NCBI RefSeq assembly: GCF_019511525.1
Contig: NZ_JAEUAT010000002.1
Span: forward strand, 186,001 to 250,000
Length of the DNA stretch: 64,000 nucleotides
Origin: Rhizobium cauense
Lineage (GTDB): Bacteria; Pseudomonadota; Alphaproteobacteria; Rhizobiales; Rhizobiaceae
Reading direction: 5' to 3'
Shown here: positions 8,423-17,309 of the stretch, one piece after another
Numbering within the stretch: position 1 is the first letter of the stretch
Layout: the number at the start of each line of letters is the position of its first letter
Notes under the pieces: model-generated
What the model saw: the letters and a program-made list of their open reading frames with translations, nothing else
Databases searched by the model: none
What the model was told of the DNA's origin: nothing
Made by a program: the position numbers and the translations under genes

Positions 8423-8881
8423 TTATGCACGGTCTTCGCGCGGAGCGCGGTCAGGACGCGGGCCACGCTGGAAGTCGCCGTCACGACGCGGCGGACGATC
8501 GCCGAACTCGCGGCGCGGACCACGGTCGCCGCCTTCACGCGGGCCGCGGTCGTCGCGGTCGCGCTTCTGCATCATGGCAGACGGGCCTTCTTCGTGAGCT
8601 TCAACAGCGATCGTCATGTAGCGCAGGACGTCTTCGCTGATGCGCATCTGACGTTCCATTTCCTGCACGGCAGCAGCCGGGGCGTCGATGTCGACGAGAA
8701 CGTAGTGAGCCTTGCGGTTCTTCTTGATGCGGTAGGTGAGGGACTTGAGGCCCCAGTTTTCTACGCGCCCGACCTTGCCGCCGTTAGCTTCGATAACACC
8801 CTTGTACTGTTCTACGAGGGCATCAACCTGCTGAGCGGAAATATCCTGTCGGGCAAGGAATACATGTTCATAAAGAGCCAT
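8423..8881 (-). CDS. rpsF: 30S ribosomal protein S6
   Basis: This 152-residue protein starts [19 protein letters not shown]; the ATG at 8881 fits the family better than one ten codons upstream. The alpha/beta core (about residues 1-95) contains [20 protein letters not shown]. The C-terminal tail of about 50 residues is very rich in Arg, Asp and Gly ([12 protein letters not shown] repeats). E. coli S6 carries variable Glu residues in its tail, and alphaproteobacteria often have this longer Arg/Asp form. S6 heads the operon with rpsR. Confidence 0.97.
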   Translation of the reverse strand: MALYEHVFLARQDISAQQVDALVEQYKGVIEANGGKVGRVENWGLKSLTYRIKKNRKAHYVLVDIDAPAAAVQEMERQMRISEDVLRYMTIAVEAHEEGPSAMMQKRDRDDRGPREGGDRGPRREFGDRPPRRDGDFQRGPRPDRAPREDRA

Positions 8882-9099
8882 GACAGCTTTGCCTTTCTTG
8901 CGTTTATTCAACCCGATATTCGGCGGCTAAGCCTCAACGACTGCTCCTGATTGGGTAAACCCAGGCAAGAAAAGCGTTCCGAGACGGTCGAGAGCGGAGA
9001 CACGGGAGGCTGGAACGCTTCCGTTCCGAACGATTTCCCGTGGGAAACCGGCCCTCCGTTCAGCCACCAGCCAGAAGACCGGGTTTGCGAACAGGGCGG

Positions 9100-9127
9100 C
9101 TTATACGGATTTCTGGCGGAAACGCAA
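9100..9127 (-). promoter_or_regulatory. Candidate promoter of the rpsF operon
   Basis: On the minus strand a TTGCGT -35-like box (9127-9122) is separated by 16 bases from a TATAAG -10-like box (9105-9100). Transcription would start near 9093 and leave a leader of about 210 bases before rpsF. The match is good for a rhizobial housekeeping promoter, but it was judged by eye only. Confidence 0.4.
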
Positions 9128-9134
9128 GGGACAG

Positions 9135-10910
9135 TCAGCAATGTTCTCGCTGCGAGCTCAGGGAAGGCAGCCCAGCCTTGCGCAAACCATCGACGAAATG
9201 GTCGTAGTGGGTATGGGCAACATAGGGCGTCAGGATCTTCCAGTAGTGCTCAAGATCCGCCGGCACGTTGGCCAGGATCTCCGGTATCAGCCGTCGCGCG
9301 TCATCCTGGCGATTGAGCTGCCCGAGGCTTGCGAGAAGCACGACACGGTTGAAATAGGCGCGGCGCAGCGACAGCCCACGTTCGGAATAGTGAATGGCCT
9401 CTTCGTAATTGCCGAGATGATAGTGAGATAGTGCCAGCCGGTCGAGAATGAGATAGGCGAGAGGATCATGCGGGCTGAGACGCAGGGCCATATGAAGCGG
9501 ATCATAGGCCTCCGCGAAGTGGCCTGTGAAGATGCGGGCCCATCCCAGCGCCATATGCGCCAGTGCAAAGTTCGGGTTCAGGTCGATTGCCTGCTGCGCT
9601 GCTTCGACCGCAGCGGGTGCATTGTGGGCGACAAAGTGGCCAAGACACATCGCATAATGCGAGTAGGGGTCTCGCGGATCGAGTGCCAAGGCGCGCTCCG
9701 CCTCGGCGCGAAGTTCGGTGCTGTCTCTGTCAACATCGTGGCTAAAGCCGTGGAAGCAACGGGCGTAGAGGGAGCGGGCAAGCATCATGCGCGCACGCGC
9801 AAAGTCGGGATCGAGTTCGATTGCCCGACGGTGCCAGATGATGGCGTCCGTGAAGTGTTCTGCCGTATCCTGAGCGTTGTGCAGCCACGTGCCGCGCATG
9901 TGGCTTTCGTAAGCGTCGAGATTGTCGGTCGTTCTGAGCAGTGCCCGGCGACTCTCGCCGATAAGGATTTCCGGCTCGATGGCGCCGACGACGTTTTGCG
10001 TCAGCTCGTCCTGGATGGCAAAGATGTCTGCGATTTCCCGGTCATAGCGCTGTGCCCACAAATGAACGCCGCTTTCAGCCTCGATAAGTTGCCCGGTTAC
10101 GCGGACCCTCGTGCCCGATCTGCGCACGCTACCTTCGACGATATAGCGCACGCCGAGATCGCGTCCGATCTGCTTCACATCGACGGCCCGCCCCTTGTAG
10201 GCAAAAGACGAGTTCTGCGCGATCACGAAAAACCAGCGATAGAGCGACAGCGCGGTGATGATGTCCTCCGTCAGGCCGTCCGCGAAGAACTCCTGCTCTG
10301 GGTCATCGGACATGTTGACGAAGGGGAGCACGGCGATCGAGGGCTTGTCAGGCAGCCTGAGCGGCCCGCCGAGCGCGCCTGCCTCCACCGGGTCCTCTCG
10401 ACTCCAATGAACCCGATGCACCGGGACCGGACGAGGAATATTCTTCAGTGTGCGGTCGCCCATCGGCACCAGGGGGAAGTCGAGCTTCCCCTCGATTTGC
10501 TCCCGCAAACTACCGGAAATACAGATGCCGGAAGGGAGCGCCACTTCCTGCAGGCGCGCGGCGACGTTCACACCGTCTCCCAGCAGGTTTTCGCCCGAGA
10601 CAACGACGTCACCCAGATTGAGTCCAAGGCGAAATTCCATCCGCCTGTCCACCGGCAGGTCCGCATTTCGTCGATGCAGTGCACGCTGAATGGCAACGGC
10701 AGCGCGAACGCCTTGCACTGCGCTCGGGAACTCCGCGACGATGCTGTCGCCGGCGCTGCCGAAAACCCGGCCGCCATGCTCTCGAACGAGATCGCCGATT
10801 GTGGTGCTGTAAATGCTCAGTGTCGCAAGCGCGTCTTCCTCGTTGGATGCAACAAGGCGGCTATAGCCGGCAACGTCGCCGGCAAGTATGACTGCGAGCT
10901 TCCGTTCCAC
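9135..10910 (-). CDS. Class III adenylate cyclase fused to TolB-like and TPR regions
   Basis: This 591-residue soluble protein starts with a class III cyclase domain (about 1-170). LAGDVAGYSRL supplies the first metal Asp, FGSAGDSIVAEF the second, and a GVNVAARLQE segment follows. A TolB-like region (about 190-330) contains KPSIAVLPFVNMSDDPEQEFFADG. The C-terminal half is TPR-like, with repeated PNFALAHMALGWA-type helices. Rhizobial genomes carry many such cyclases; they make cAMP in response to signals sensed through the C-terminus. It stands alone, so the partner is unknown. Both metal-binding Asp residues are present, so it is probably active. Confidence 0.88.
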   Translation of the reverse strand: MERKLAVILAGDVAGYSRLVASNEEDALATLSIYSTTIGDLVREHGGRVFGSAGDSIVAEFPSAVQGVRAAVAIQRALHRRNADLPVDRRMEFRLGLNLGDVVVSGENLLGDGVNVAARLQEVALPSGICISGSLREQIEGKLDFPLVPMGDRTLKNIPRPVPVHRVHWSREDPVEAGALGGPLRLPDKPSIAVLPFVNMSDDPEQEFFADGLTEDIITALSLYRWFFVIAQNSSFAYKGRAVDVKQIGRDLGVRYIVEGSVRRSGTRVRVTGQLIEAESGVHLWAQRYDREIADIFAIQDELTQNVVGAIEPEILIGESRRALLRTTDNLDAYESHMRGTWLHNAQDTAEHFTDAIIWHRRAIELDPDFARARMMLARSLYARCFHGFSHDVDRDSTELRAEAERALALDPRDPYSHYAMCLGHFVAHNAPAAVEAAQQAIDLNPNFALAHMALGWARIFTGHFAEAYDPLHMALRLSPHDPLAYLILDRLALSHYHLGNYEEAIHYSERGLSLRRAYFNRVVLLASLGQLNRQDDARRLIPEILANVPADLEHYWKILTPYVAHTHYDHFVDGLRKAGLPSLSSQREHC

Positions 10911-11053
10911 GGGATGAGCTCCCCTGCGGCGCTGCCAGAGCCCTATAAACCTAGCCGAAATGGACGGAACGTAGAAGCAGGAAATTGTCGAGCCGGCAAA
11001 GTTGCCAAAACTTGTCGTTGTGGCTGACGCAGCAGCGGCTGACCTGCAGAGGG

Positions 11054-11081
11054 GCGACCTGGCGTTAGAAAACCAGGTCGC
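11054..11081 (-). terminator. Probable terminator hairpin after the aldo/keto reductase gene
   Basis: GCGACCTGG (11054-11062) and CCAGGTCGC (11073-11081) form a perfect 9-bp stem with a 10-base loop, about 20 bases past the stop codon of the minus-strand aldo/keto reductase gene. No T-run follows, so termination efficiency is uncertain. Confidence 0.5.
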
Positions 11082-11101
11082 GGTTGTGTTGCCTGGTTGG
11101 C

Positions 11102-12145
11102 CTAGATCGGCATCGGATACTGGCGATGAACCGCCTCGATTTCAGCGAGAACGTCGTGCGACAGCTTGAGACTGACCGAGCCGAGGTCCGTTTCGAGCTG
11201 CTTCATCGTCGTCGCGCCGATGATGACGGAGGCCATGAAGCGGCGGCTCAGGCAAAAGGCGAGCGCCATGGCAGAAGGATCGAGCCCGTGCCTTGCTGCG
11301 ATCTCGAGATAGGCCTTCGTGGGCGCCTCCTGCAGTGGCTGCAAGCGTCCACCGAGGTCGCCGTTGATCGACCCGCGCGAGCCTTCCGGCTTCGCGCCGT
11401 CGATATATTTGCCGCTCAGGATGCCGCCGGCGAGCGGGGAGTAGGCAAGCAGGCCGACGTCTTCGTGATGCGACAGCTCTGCCATGTCGAGATCGTAATG
11501 GCGGTAGAGCAAGTTGTACTCGTTCTGGATCGTGGCGACGCGCGGCAGGCCGAGTTGTTCGGCAAGCGTCAGATACTTCTGCGTGCCCCAAGTGGTCTCA
11601 TTGGAGAGGCCGAAGGCGCGAACCTTGCCCTCTTTCACGAGGGCACCCATCGTTTCCAGGATCTCGTTGATATTAGCGATGGCCTTGGAGCGATCCTGCT
11701 TGAAAGGATCGTAGTGCCAGGCCTGACGGAAATGGAAATGCCCGCGGCTCGGCCAGTGAATCTGGTAGAGGTCGATATAGTCGGTCTTCAGGCGTTTGAG
11801 GCTGTCCTCGATCGCGAGTCGAATGTTTTTCGCGTCGGCGCCGTCGCCATTACGAATATAGGAACGGCCGGGCCCGGCGACCTTGGTGGCGAGCACTATA
11901 TCCTTGCGCTTGCCGGTCTTCTGGAACCAAGTGCCGATGTAGTCTTCGGTCAACCCCTGCGTTTCGGCGGAAACCGGTGTGGTCGGATAAAGCTCGGCCG
12001 TATCGAAGAAGTTGACGCCCTTCTCGACGGAATAGTCCATCTGCTCATGCGCCTCGGCCTCCGTATTTTGCGTGCCCCAGGTCATGGTGCCGAGGCAGAT
12101 TTCGGACACGGAAATATCCGTGCGGCCAAGTTTCTTGTATTTCAT
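11102..12145 (-). CDS. Aldo/keto reductase, Tas-like
   Basis: This 347-residue NADPH-dependent oxidoreductase has a TIM barrel. MKYKKLGRTDISVSEICLG is the usual N-terminus, and the catalytic tetrad region includes FFDTAELY (Asp and Tyr) and later the Lys in LATKV and the His in YQIHWPSRG. The long insert after IHWPSRGHFHFRQ matches the Tas/YajO type. The ATG at 12145 is chosen because the family starts here; the open frame upstream has no such homology. It is divergent from fabD, and the substrate is unknown. Confidence 0.9.
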   Translation of the reverse strand: MKYKKLGRTDISVSEICLGTMTWGTQNTEAEAHEQMDYSVEKGVNFFDTAELYPTTPVSAETQGLTEDYIGTWFQKTGKRKDIVLATKVAGPGRSYIRNGDGADAKNIRLAIEDSLKRLKTDYIDLYQIHWPSRGHFHFRQAWHYDPFKQDRSKAIANINEILETMGALVKEGKVRAFGLSNETTWGTQKYLTLAEQLGLPRVATIQNEYNLLYRHYDLDMAELSHHEDVGLLAYSPLAGGILSGKYIDGAKPEGSRGSINGDLGGRLQPLQEAPTKAYLEIAARHGLDPSAMALAFCLSRRFMASVIIGATTMKQLETDLGSVSLKLSHDVLAEIEAVHRQYPMPI

Positions 12146-12349
12146 CTGAAACCTTTGAAAGTGATCTTGAAACGAATTCGTCAAAGACGGCGCAAATCTA
12201 GACCGGAATCGTGCGAGCGCAAGAGGCAAAGACACGCTTTCTCGCAGCCGCAAAAGCCTTGGAACGTGGGCGTTCGGCACTTGACTCTACGGGAAAGAAT
12301 GTCAATTGGAGGCGCAATAGCCAGAGGTCCGTCACAAAAAGGACATAGG

Positions 12350-13294
12350 ATGACAATCGCTTTTACATTTCCGGGTCAGGGCAGCCAGGCTGTCGGCATG
12401 GGCAAGGATCTTGCCGAGAACTACGCCGAGGCGCGCGCTGTCTTCCAAGAAGTCGACGAAGCTCTGGGCGAAAAGCTTTCGGAGACCATGTTCAACGGTC
12501 CGGAAGACGCGCTGACCCTGACGGCCAACGCGCAGCCGGCGCTGATGGCGGTCTCGATGGCAGTGATCCGTGTCCTCGAAGCCAAGGGCGTCGACCTGAA
12601 GACGAAGGTCTCCTATGTTGCCGGCCATTCGCTCGGCGAATATTCTGCGCTCTGTGCGGCCGGCACCTTTTCGCTTGCTGATACCGCGCGCCTTCTGCGC
12701 ATTCGCGGCAATGCCATGCAGGCGGCTGTACCCGTTGGTGTCGGCGCCATGGCTGCCATCATCGGTCTGGAACATGCTGACGTCGTCGCTGTCTGCGAGG
12801 AAGCCTCTGCCGTCGGATCCTGCCAGATCGCCAACGACAACGGTGGCGGCCAGATCGTCATATCGGGCGAGAAGGCAGCGGTCGAAAAAGGCGCTGCGAT
12901 AGCGACGGAAAAGGGCGCCAAGCGCGCGATCCTGCTCCCTGTCTCCGCTCCCTTCCATTCCTCTCTGATGGCGCCTGCTGCTGACGCGATGCGTGAAGCT
13001 CTGGCCGGCGTGAAGAAGTCCAATCCGATCGTGCCAGTTATCGCCAACGTGCGGGCTGCGCCGGTAACCGACGCCGACGAGATTGCAAAGCTGCTGGTGG
13101 AGCAGGTGACGGGCCAGGTTCGCTGGCGCGAGACCGTCGAGTGGTTTGCTGCCAACGGCGCGACGACCCTCTACGAGATCGGCTCCGGAAAGGTTCTGAC
13201 CGGACTTGCACGTCGTATCGACAAGACCGTGAACGGCATTGCCGTCAACACGCCCGCCGATATTGATGCGGCTGTTGCCGCCCTGATGGCCTGA
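12350..13294 (+). CDS. fabD: Malonyl-CoA:ACP transacylase
   Basis: This 314-residue enzyme moves malonyl from CoA to acyl carrier protein, the first committed supply step of fatty acid synthesis. FPGQGSQ is at residues 8-14, the catalytic Ser in GHSLGE at 94 and the catalytic His in PFHSS at 203. The ATG at 12350 follows a purine-rich AAAAGGA. A CTTGAC element at 12280-12285 could be the -35 box, but the -10 is weak. It starts the fabD-fabG-acpP-fabF cluster and is divergent from the aldo/keto reductase gene. Confidence 0.97.
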   Translation: MTIAFTFPGQGSQAVGMGKDLAENYAEARAVFQEVDEALGEKLSETMFNGPEDALTLTANAQPALMAVSMAVIRVLEAKGVDLKTKVSYVAGHSLGEYSALCAAGTFSLADTARLLRIRGNAMQAAVPVGVGAMAAIIGLEHADVVAVCEEASAVGSCQIANDNGGGQIVISGEKAAVEKGAAIATEKGAKRAILLPVSAPFHSSLMAPAADAMREALAGVKKSNPIVPVIANVRAAPVTDADEIAKLLVEQVTGQVRWRETVEWFAANGATTLYEIGSGKVLTGLARRIDKTVNGIAVNTPADIDAAVAALMA

Positions 13295-13323
13295 TAGATT
13301 TAACGAATACAAGGAACACTTCC

Positions 13324-14061
13324 ATGCTCGATCTTTCCGGCCGCAAGGCTTTGGTAACTGGCGCATCCGGCGGCATCGGCGAAGAAATCGCCCGCATCCT
13401 GCATAAGCAGGGCGCCATCGTCGGCCTGCATGGTACGCGCGTCGAGAAGCTGGAGGCTCTGGCAAATGATCTCGGCGATCGCGTCAAGATCTTCCCGGCC
13501 AATCTCGCGGACCGCGACGAAGTCAAGGCGCTCGGCGTCAAGGCCGAAGCCGATCTCGAGGGTGTCGACATCCTCGTCAACAACGCCGGCATCACCAAGG
13601 ACGGTCTCTTCGTTCGCATGAGCGATGAGGACTGGGACAACGTCATCGAGGTGAACCTGACGGCAATGTTCCGCCTGACACGCGAGTTGACCCATCCGAT
13701 GATGCGTCGCCGCTATGGCCGCATCATCAACATCACCTCGGTCGTCGGTGTCACCGGCAATCCGGGCCAGGCCAACTACTGCGCCTCCAAGGCAGGCATG
13801 ATCGGCTTCACCAAGTCACTGGCTCAGGAGATCGCAACCCGCAATGTCACGGTCAACTGCGTGGCGCCTGGTTTCATCGAGTCCGCCATGACGGGCAAGC
13901 TGAACGACAAGCAGAAGGAAGCGATCATGGGAGCGATCCCGATGAAGCGCATGGGCACGGGCGCGGAAGTCGCCTCTGCTGTCGCCTATCTCGCCTCGTC
14001 GGAAGCCGCTTATATGACAGGCCAGACTTTGCACGTAAACGGCGGCATGGCCATGATCTGA
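13324..14061 (+). CDS. fabG: 3-oxoacyl-ACP reductase FabG
   Basis: This 245-residue short-chain dehydrogenase catalyses the NADPH-dependent first reduction of the fatty acid elongation cycle. The cofactor motif TGASGGIG is at 12-19, NNAG at 86-89, and the catalytic Ser139, Tyr152 and Lys156 are in place (YCASK). The ending TGQTLHVNGGMAMI is typical of FabG. It lies 29 bases after fabD in the same direction, and a hairpin follows the stop codon. Confidence 0.97.
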   Translation: MLDLSGRKALVTGASGGIGEEIARILHKQGAIVGLHGTRVEKLEALANDLGDRVKIFPANLADRDEVKALGVKAEADLEGVDILVNNAGITKDGLFVRMSDEDWDNVIEVNLTAMFRLTRELTHPMMRRRYGRIINITSVVGVTGNPGQANYCASKAGMIGFTKSLAQEIATRNVTVNCVAPGFIESAMTGKLNDKQKEAIMGAIPMKRMGTGAEVASAVAYLASSEAAYMTGQTLHVNGGMAMI

Positions 14062-14064
14062 AAC

Positions 14065-14093
14065 GGGAAACTGCCCTCCGGGCGGATTTTCCC
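14065..14093 (+). terminator. Bulged stem-loop after fabG
   Basis: GGGAAACTGCCC (14065-14076) can pair with GGGCGGATTTTCCC (14080-14093), leaving bulges at 14086 and 14090 and a 3-base loop. It begins four bases after the fabG stop codon. No T-run follows, so it may be an attenuator or a 3'-end stabiliser that allows separate, higher expression of acpP. Confidence 0.35.
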
Positions 14094-14350
14094 CGCAATA
14101 GCGTGTTGACCAACCCTATGGGGTTGATTTTCTGGCTTTGCGGCAGACTTAAACCGTGTTAAGCGGGCCATGACTGTGAACAGTCTCCCGAGAAAGCAGA
14201 CGGACCGGCGGGCTTTTGTGCAAGCCTGGGACATTTCTGGTAGCCGGGTTCAAAGAGTTTGCCGAGGTGGCTTTAAGGGGCGCCGCAGGCTGAAACAGGG
14301 TAGGGATGTCATACGGCATCCTGATCAGACATAAGGTCGAGGAAACCGAC

Positions 14351-14587
14351 ATGAGCGATATCGCAGAACGCGTAAAGAAAATTGTTATTGATCATCTTGG
14401 CGTCGACGCCGACAAGGTTGTTGAAAGCGCCAGCTTTATCGACGATCTGGGCGCTGACTCGCTCGATACCGTCGAACTGGTCATGGCGTTCGAAGAAGAA
14501 TTCGGCGTTGAAATTCCGGACGACGCTGCTGACTCGATCCTGACGGTCGGCGATGCTGTAAAGTTTATCGAAAAGGCTCAGGCTTAA
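14351..14587 (+). CDS. acpP: Acyl carrier protein
   Basis: This 78-residue acidic protein carries the growing acyl chain on a 4'-phosphopantetheine attached to Ser37 in the DSLD motif. [19 protein letters not shown] is the normal start; the ATG at 14351 is preferred over one 15 codons upstream. The 289-base gap before it holds the fabG stem-loop and presumably the acpP promoter, although I cannot pick the boxes with confidence. A perfect terminator follows the gene, as expected for a very abundant message. Confidence 0.98.
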   Translation: MSDIAERVKKIVIDHLGVDADKVVESASFIDDLGADSLDTVELVMAFEEEFGVEIPDDAADSILTVGDAVKFIEKAQA

Positions 14588-14600
14588 TCCTGGGCATTTG

Positions 14601-14631
14601 AAAAAGGGCGGACCCGGAGTCCGCCCTTTTT
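14601..14631 (+). terminator. Intrinsic terminator after acpP
   Basis: AAAAAGGGCGGAC (14601-14613) and GTCCGCCCTTTTT (14619-14631) form a perfect 13-bp stem with a CCGGA loop, ending in a T-run. It separates acpP from fabF, so fabF needs readthrough or its own promoter. Confidence 0.93.
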
Positions 14632-14679
14632 ATTTCTGGCATGGTTCTCCAAGAACATAAAAGGCGGGGAATGGGGTCG

Positions 14680-15942
14680 ATGAGACGGGTCGTTATAACA
14701 GGTACCGGTATGGTATCCCCCTTGGGATGCGGAACGGAAGTGACGTGGGCGCGCTTGCTGGCGGGTCAAAACGGAGCCCGGCTGGTCACTGAATTCGAAG
14801 TCGACGATCTCCCCGCAAAGATTGCCTGCCGCATTCCGGTTGGCGACGGCAGCGACGGCACCTTCAACGCCGACGACTGGATGGAGCCGAAGGAACAGCG
14901 CAAGGTCGATCCCTTCATCATCTATGGCATGGCCGCCGCAGATATGGCGCTCAACGATGCGAACTGGCATCCGCAGACCGACGAGGAGCAAATCTCCACG
15001 GGTGTCCTGATCGGCTCTGGCATCGGCGGCATCGAAGGCATTGTCGAGGCCGGTTATACGCTGCGCGACAAGGGCCCACGCCGCATTTCGCCCTTCTTCA
15101 TTCCCGGACGTCTGATCAATCTCGTATCGGGCCAGGTCTCGATCCGCCACAAGCTGCGCGGTCCGAACCACTCGGTTGTTACCGCCTGCTCGACCGGCGC
15201 ACACGCAATCGGCGATGCCGCACGCCTCATCGCATTCGGTGATGCAGACGTTATGGTTGCCGGTGGCACGGAATCTCCGGTCAGCCGTATCTCGCTGGCC
15301 GGCTTCGCGGCCTGCAAGGCACTCTCCACGCAGCACAACGATGATCCGACGAAGGCATCGCGCCCCTACGACAAGGATCGTGACGGCTTTGTCATGGGCG
15401 AGGGCGCCGGAATCGTCGTTCTCGAAGAGCTGGAACACGCCAAGGCCCGTGGCGCCAAAATCTATGCCGAGGTCGTCGGCTATGGTCTTTCCGGTGACGC
15501 CTATCACATTACCGCACCGTCAGAGGATGGCGAAGGCGCACAGCGCTGCATGACGATGGCGTTGAAGCGCGCCGGCCTGACGCCAGCCGACATCGACTAC
15601 ATCAACGCCCACGGCACGTCGACGATGGCTGATACGATCGAACTCGGCGCTGTTGAGCGCCTTGTCGGCAATGCAGCCTCCAAGATCTCGATGTCGTCGA
15701 CCAAGTCGGCGACCGGCCACCTGCTGGGGGCCGCCGGCGCGATCGAGGCAATCTTCGCAACGCTTGCAATCCGCGATAATATTGCGCCTCCAACGCTCAA
15801 TCTCGACAATCCGGAGCGTGAAACTGCAATCGATCTCGTGCCGCATAAGGCGCGCGAGCGGGAAATAAACGTTGCGCTGTCGAATTCCTTCGGGTTCGGC
15901 GGTACGAATGCATCGCTGGTGCTTCGCCGCTACGTCGCTTGA
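14680..15942 (+). CDS. fabF: Beta-ketoacyl-ACP synthase II
   Basis: This 420-residue condensing enzyme elongates acyl-ACP with malonyl-ACP. The catalytic Cys170 lies in SVVTACSTGAHAIG; the two active-site His residues follow in NAHGTSTMADTIE and KSATGHLLGAAGA, and GFGGTNASLV closes the protein. The ATG at 14680 (MRRVVITGTG) is chosen because GGGGA precedes it at a suitable distance; ATGs at 14671 and 14641 are possible but less family-like. It lies downstream of the acpP terminator and 116 bases before mltG. Confidence 0.97.
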   Translation: MRRVVITGTGMVSPLGCGTEVTWARLLAGQNGARLVTEFEVDDLPAKIACRIPVGDGSDGTFNADDWMEPKEQRKVDPFIIYGMAAADMALNDANWHPQTDEEQISTGVLIGSGIGGIEGIVEAGYTLRDKGPRRISPFFIPGRLINLVSGQVSIRHKLRGPNHSVVTACSTGAHAIGDAARLIAFGDADVMVAGGTESPVSRISLAGFAACKALSTQHNDDPTKASRPYDKDRDGFVMGEGAGIVVLEELEHAKARGAKIYAEVVGYGLSGDAYHITAPSEDGEGAQRCMTMALKRAGLTPADIDYINAHGTSTMADTIELGAVERLVGNAASKISMSSTKSATGHLLGAAGAIEAIFATLAIRDNIAPPTLNLDNPERETAIDLVPHKAREREINVALSNSFGFGGTNASLVLRRYVA

Positions 15943-16058
15943 GTTCAGGCGTTGACGTCCTCGCAGTGGGGCTGCACCTTGCGCGGCGTGGCCCCACCTG
16001 CATTTTGCCGCATTGCTTAGCAAGAAGCGGGACCTGAGGCCAAGTTTAGAGGATTGCC

Positions 16059-17294
16059 GTGAGCGATACGAACCAGAGCAACGGGACGATTGGCGAGGAA
16101 AGCCAGCCGACGCAGGGCGGACCAATCATTCCCAAGTCGCCAAGCGAAGCGCTACGGCCGGAACGTGTGCCTGAGCCGCCGAAGCGCTCGAAGAAGGCAC
16201 GTAGTCAGGTTGTCATCTTCCTGAACTTTATGATGACGCTCGTCGTGCTCGGATTTGCCGCTGCCGTCTTCCTGTTCTACTACGCGATCAATGCCTATCA
16301 GAATCCGGGCCCGCTGGAGACTAACACCAACTTCATCGTGCGAAACGGCGCAGGCATTGCGGAAATCGCCCAAAGCCTCGAACGCAACAACATCATCTCG
16401 GATTCGCGCATCTTCCGTTACCTGACGACGACGCATCTCGGTGACGGCGAAAGCCTTAAGGCAGGCGAATACGAGATCAAGGCGCACGCTTCCATGAATG
16501 ACATCATGGAACTGCTGAAGTCCGGCAAGTCGATCCTCTATTCCGTCGCCTTCCCGGAAGGCCTCACTGTTCGCCAGATGTTCAATCGTCTGAACGAGGA
16601 TGCCGTGCTGGAAGGCGACCTGCCGACCGTGCTGCCGACGGAAGGAAGTCTGCGCCCGGATACCTACAAGTTCTCCCGTGGGACAAAGCGCGGCGAAATC
16701 ATCGAGCAGATGGCCGCTGCACAGCAAAAACTCGTCGATCAGGTCTGGGACAAGCGCGATCCGTCGCTGCAACTCAAGTCGAAGGATGAACTGATCATCC
16801 TTGCTTCCATTGTCGAAAAAGAGACCGGTGTTCCTGACGAGCGCGCCCACGTGGCTTCGGTCTTCCTCAACCGCCTGGGCAAGGGAATGCGCCTTCAATC
16901 CGATCCGACGATCATCTATGGCCTCTTCGGTGGCGACGGAAAGCCGACGGATCGTCCGATCTATCAATCGGATCTCAAGAAGGAAACGCCCTACAACACC
17001 TACGTCATCAAGGGCCTCCCTCCCACGCCGATCGCCAATCCGGGCCGTGACGCTCTGGAGGCTGTGGCCAATCCCTGGAAGACGCAGGATCTCTACTTCG
17101 TTGCGGATGGCTCCGGCGGCCATGTCTTTGCGGCCACGCTTGAAGAGCACAATGCTAACGTCAAGCGCTGGCGGCAACTGGAAGCGGCCAAGGGGGGTGA
17201 CCCCAACATCGCCGTCGACGGGCAGCCCGAAAGCCAGACGCAGTCGGATGCGCCTGCGGCACCCGCCGCACAGAAGAAAAAGAAAACAAACTGA
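16059..17294 (+). CDS. mltG: Endolytic murein transglycosylase MltG (YceG)
   Basis: This 411-residue inner-membrane enzyme cleaves nascent glycan strands. A charged N-terminus (about 1-50) leads into one membrane helix (about 52-75), followed by a LysM-like region and the YceG catalytic domain with LASIVEKETG, whose first Glu is the catalytic residue in E. coli MltG, and RLQSDPTIIYG. The start is GTG at 16059, preceded by GAGGA. The C-terminus is a low-complexity Gln/Ala/Lys tail. It clusters with fabF, yicC and gmk. Confidence 0.93.
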   Translation: MSDTNQSNGTIGEESQPTQGGPIIPKSPSEALRPERVPEPPKRSKKARSQVVIFLNFMMTLVVLGFAAAVFLFYYAINAYQNPGPLETNTNFIVRNGAGIAEIAQSLERNNIISDSRIFRYLTTTHLGDGESLKAGEYEIKAHASMNDIMELLKSGKSILYSVAFPEGLTVRQMFNRLNEDAVLEGDLPTVLPTEGSLRPDTYKFSRGTKRGEIIEQMAAAQQKLVDQVWDKRDPSLQLKSKDELIILASIVEKETGVPDERAHVASVFLNRLGKGMRLQSDPTIIYGLFGGDGKPTDRPIYQSDLKKETPYNTYVIKGLPPTPIANPGRDALEAVANPWKTQDLYFVADGSGGHVFAATLEEHNANVKRWRQLEAAKGGDPNIAVDGQPESQTQSDAPAAPAAQKKKKTN

Positions 17295-17309
17295 TTTTCG
17301 GAGGCTTGC

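Noticed and set aside
8882..9099. Possible S6:S18-binding leader RNA upstream of rpsF (CCGCCGA...TCGG hairpin)
   Set aside because: A small CCGA/TCGG hairpin with nearby CCG is present, but I could not form the full conserved stem with its bulge, so I do not annotate the motif.
9468..11027. Long open frame of 519 codons on the plus strand opposite the cyclase/TPR gene
   Set aside because: It mirrors the third-codon-position GC bias of the real minus-strand gene, has no recognisable domain and lacks a ribosome binding site.
14228..14300. tRNA-like pieces (GGGTTCAAAG and GCCGAGGTGGC) upstream of acpP
   Set aside because: The T-loop-like and D-arm-like pieces are in the wrong order, and no acceptor or anticodon stem can be formed, so this is chance similarity.
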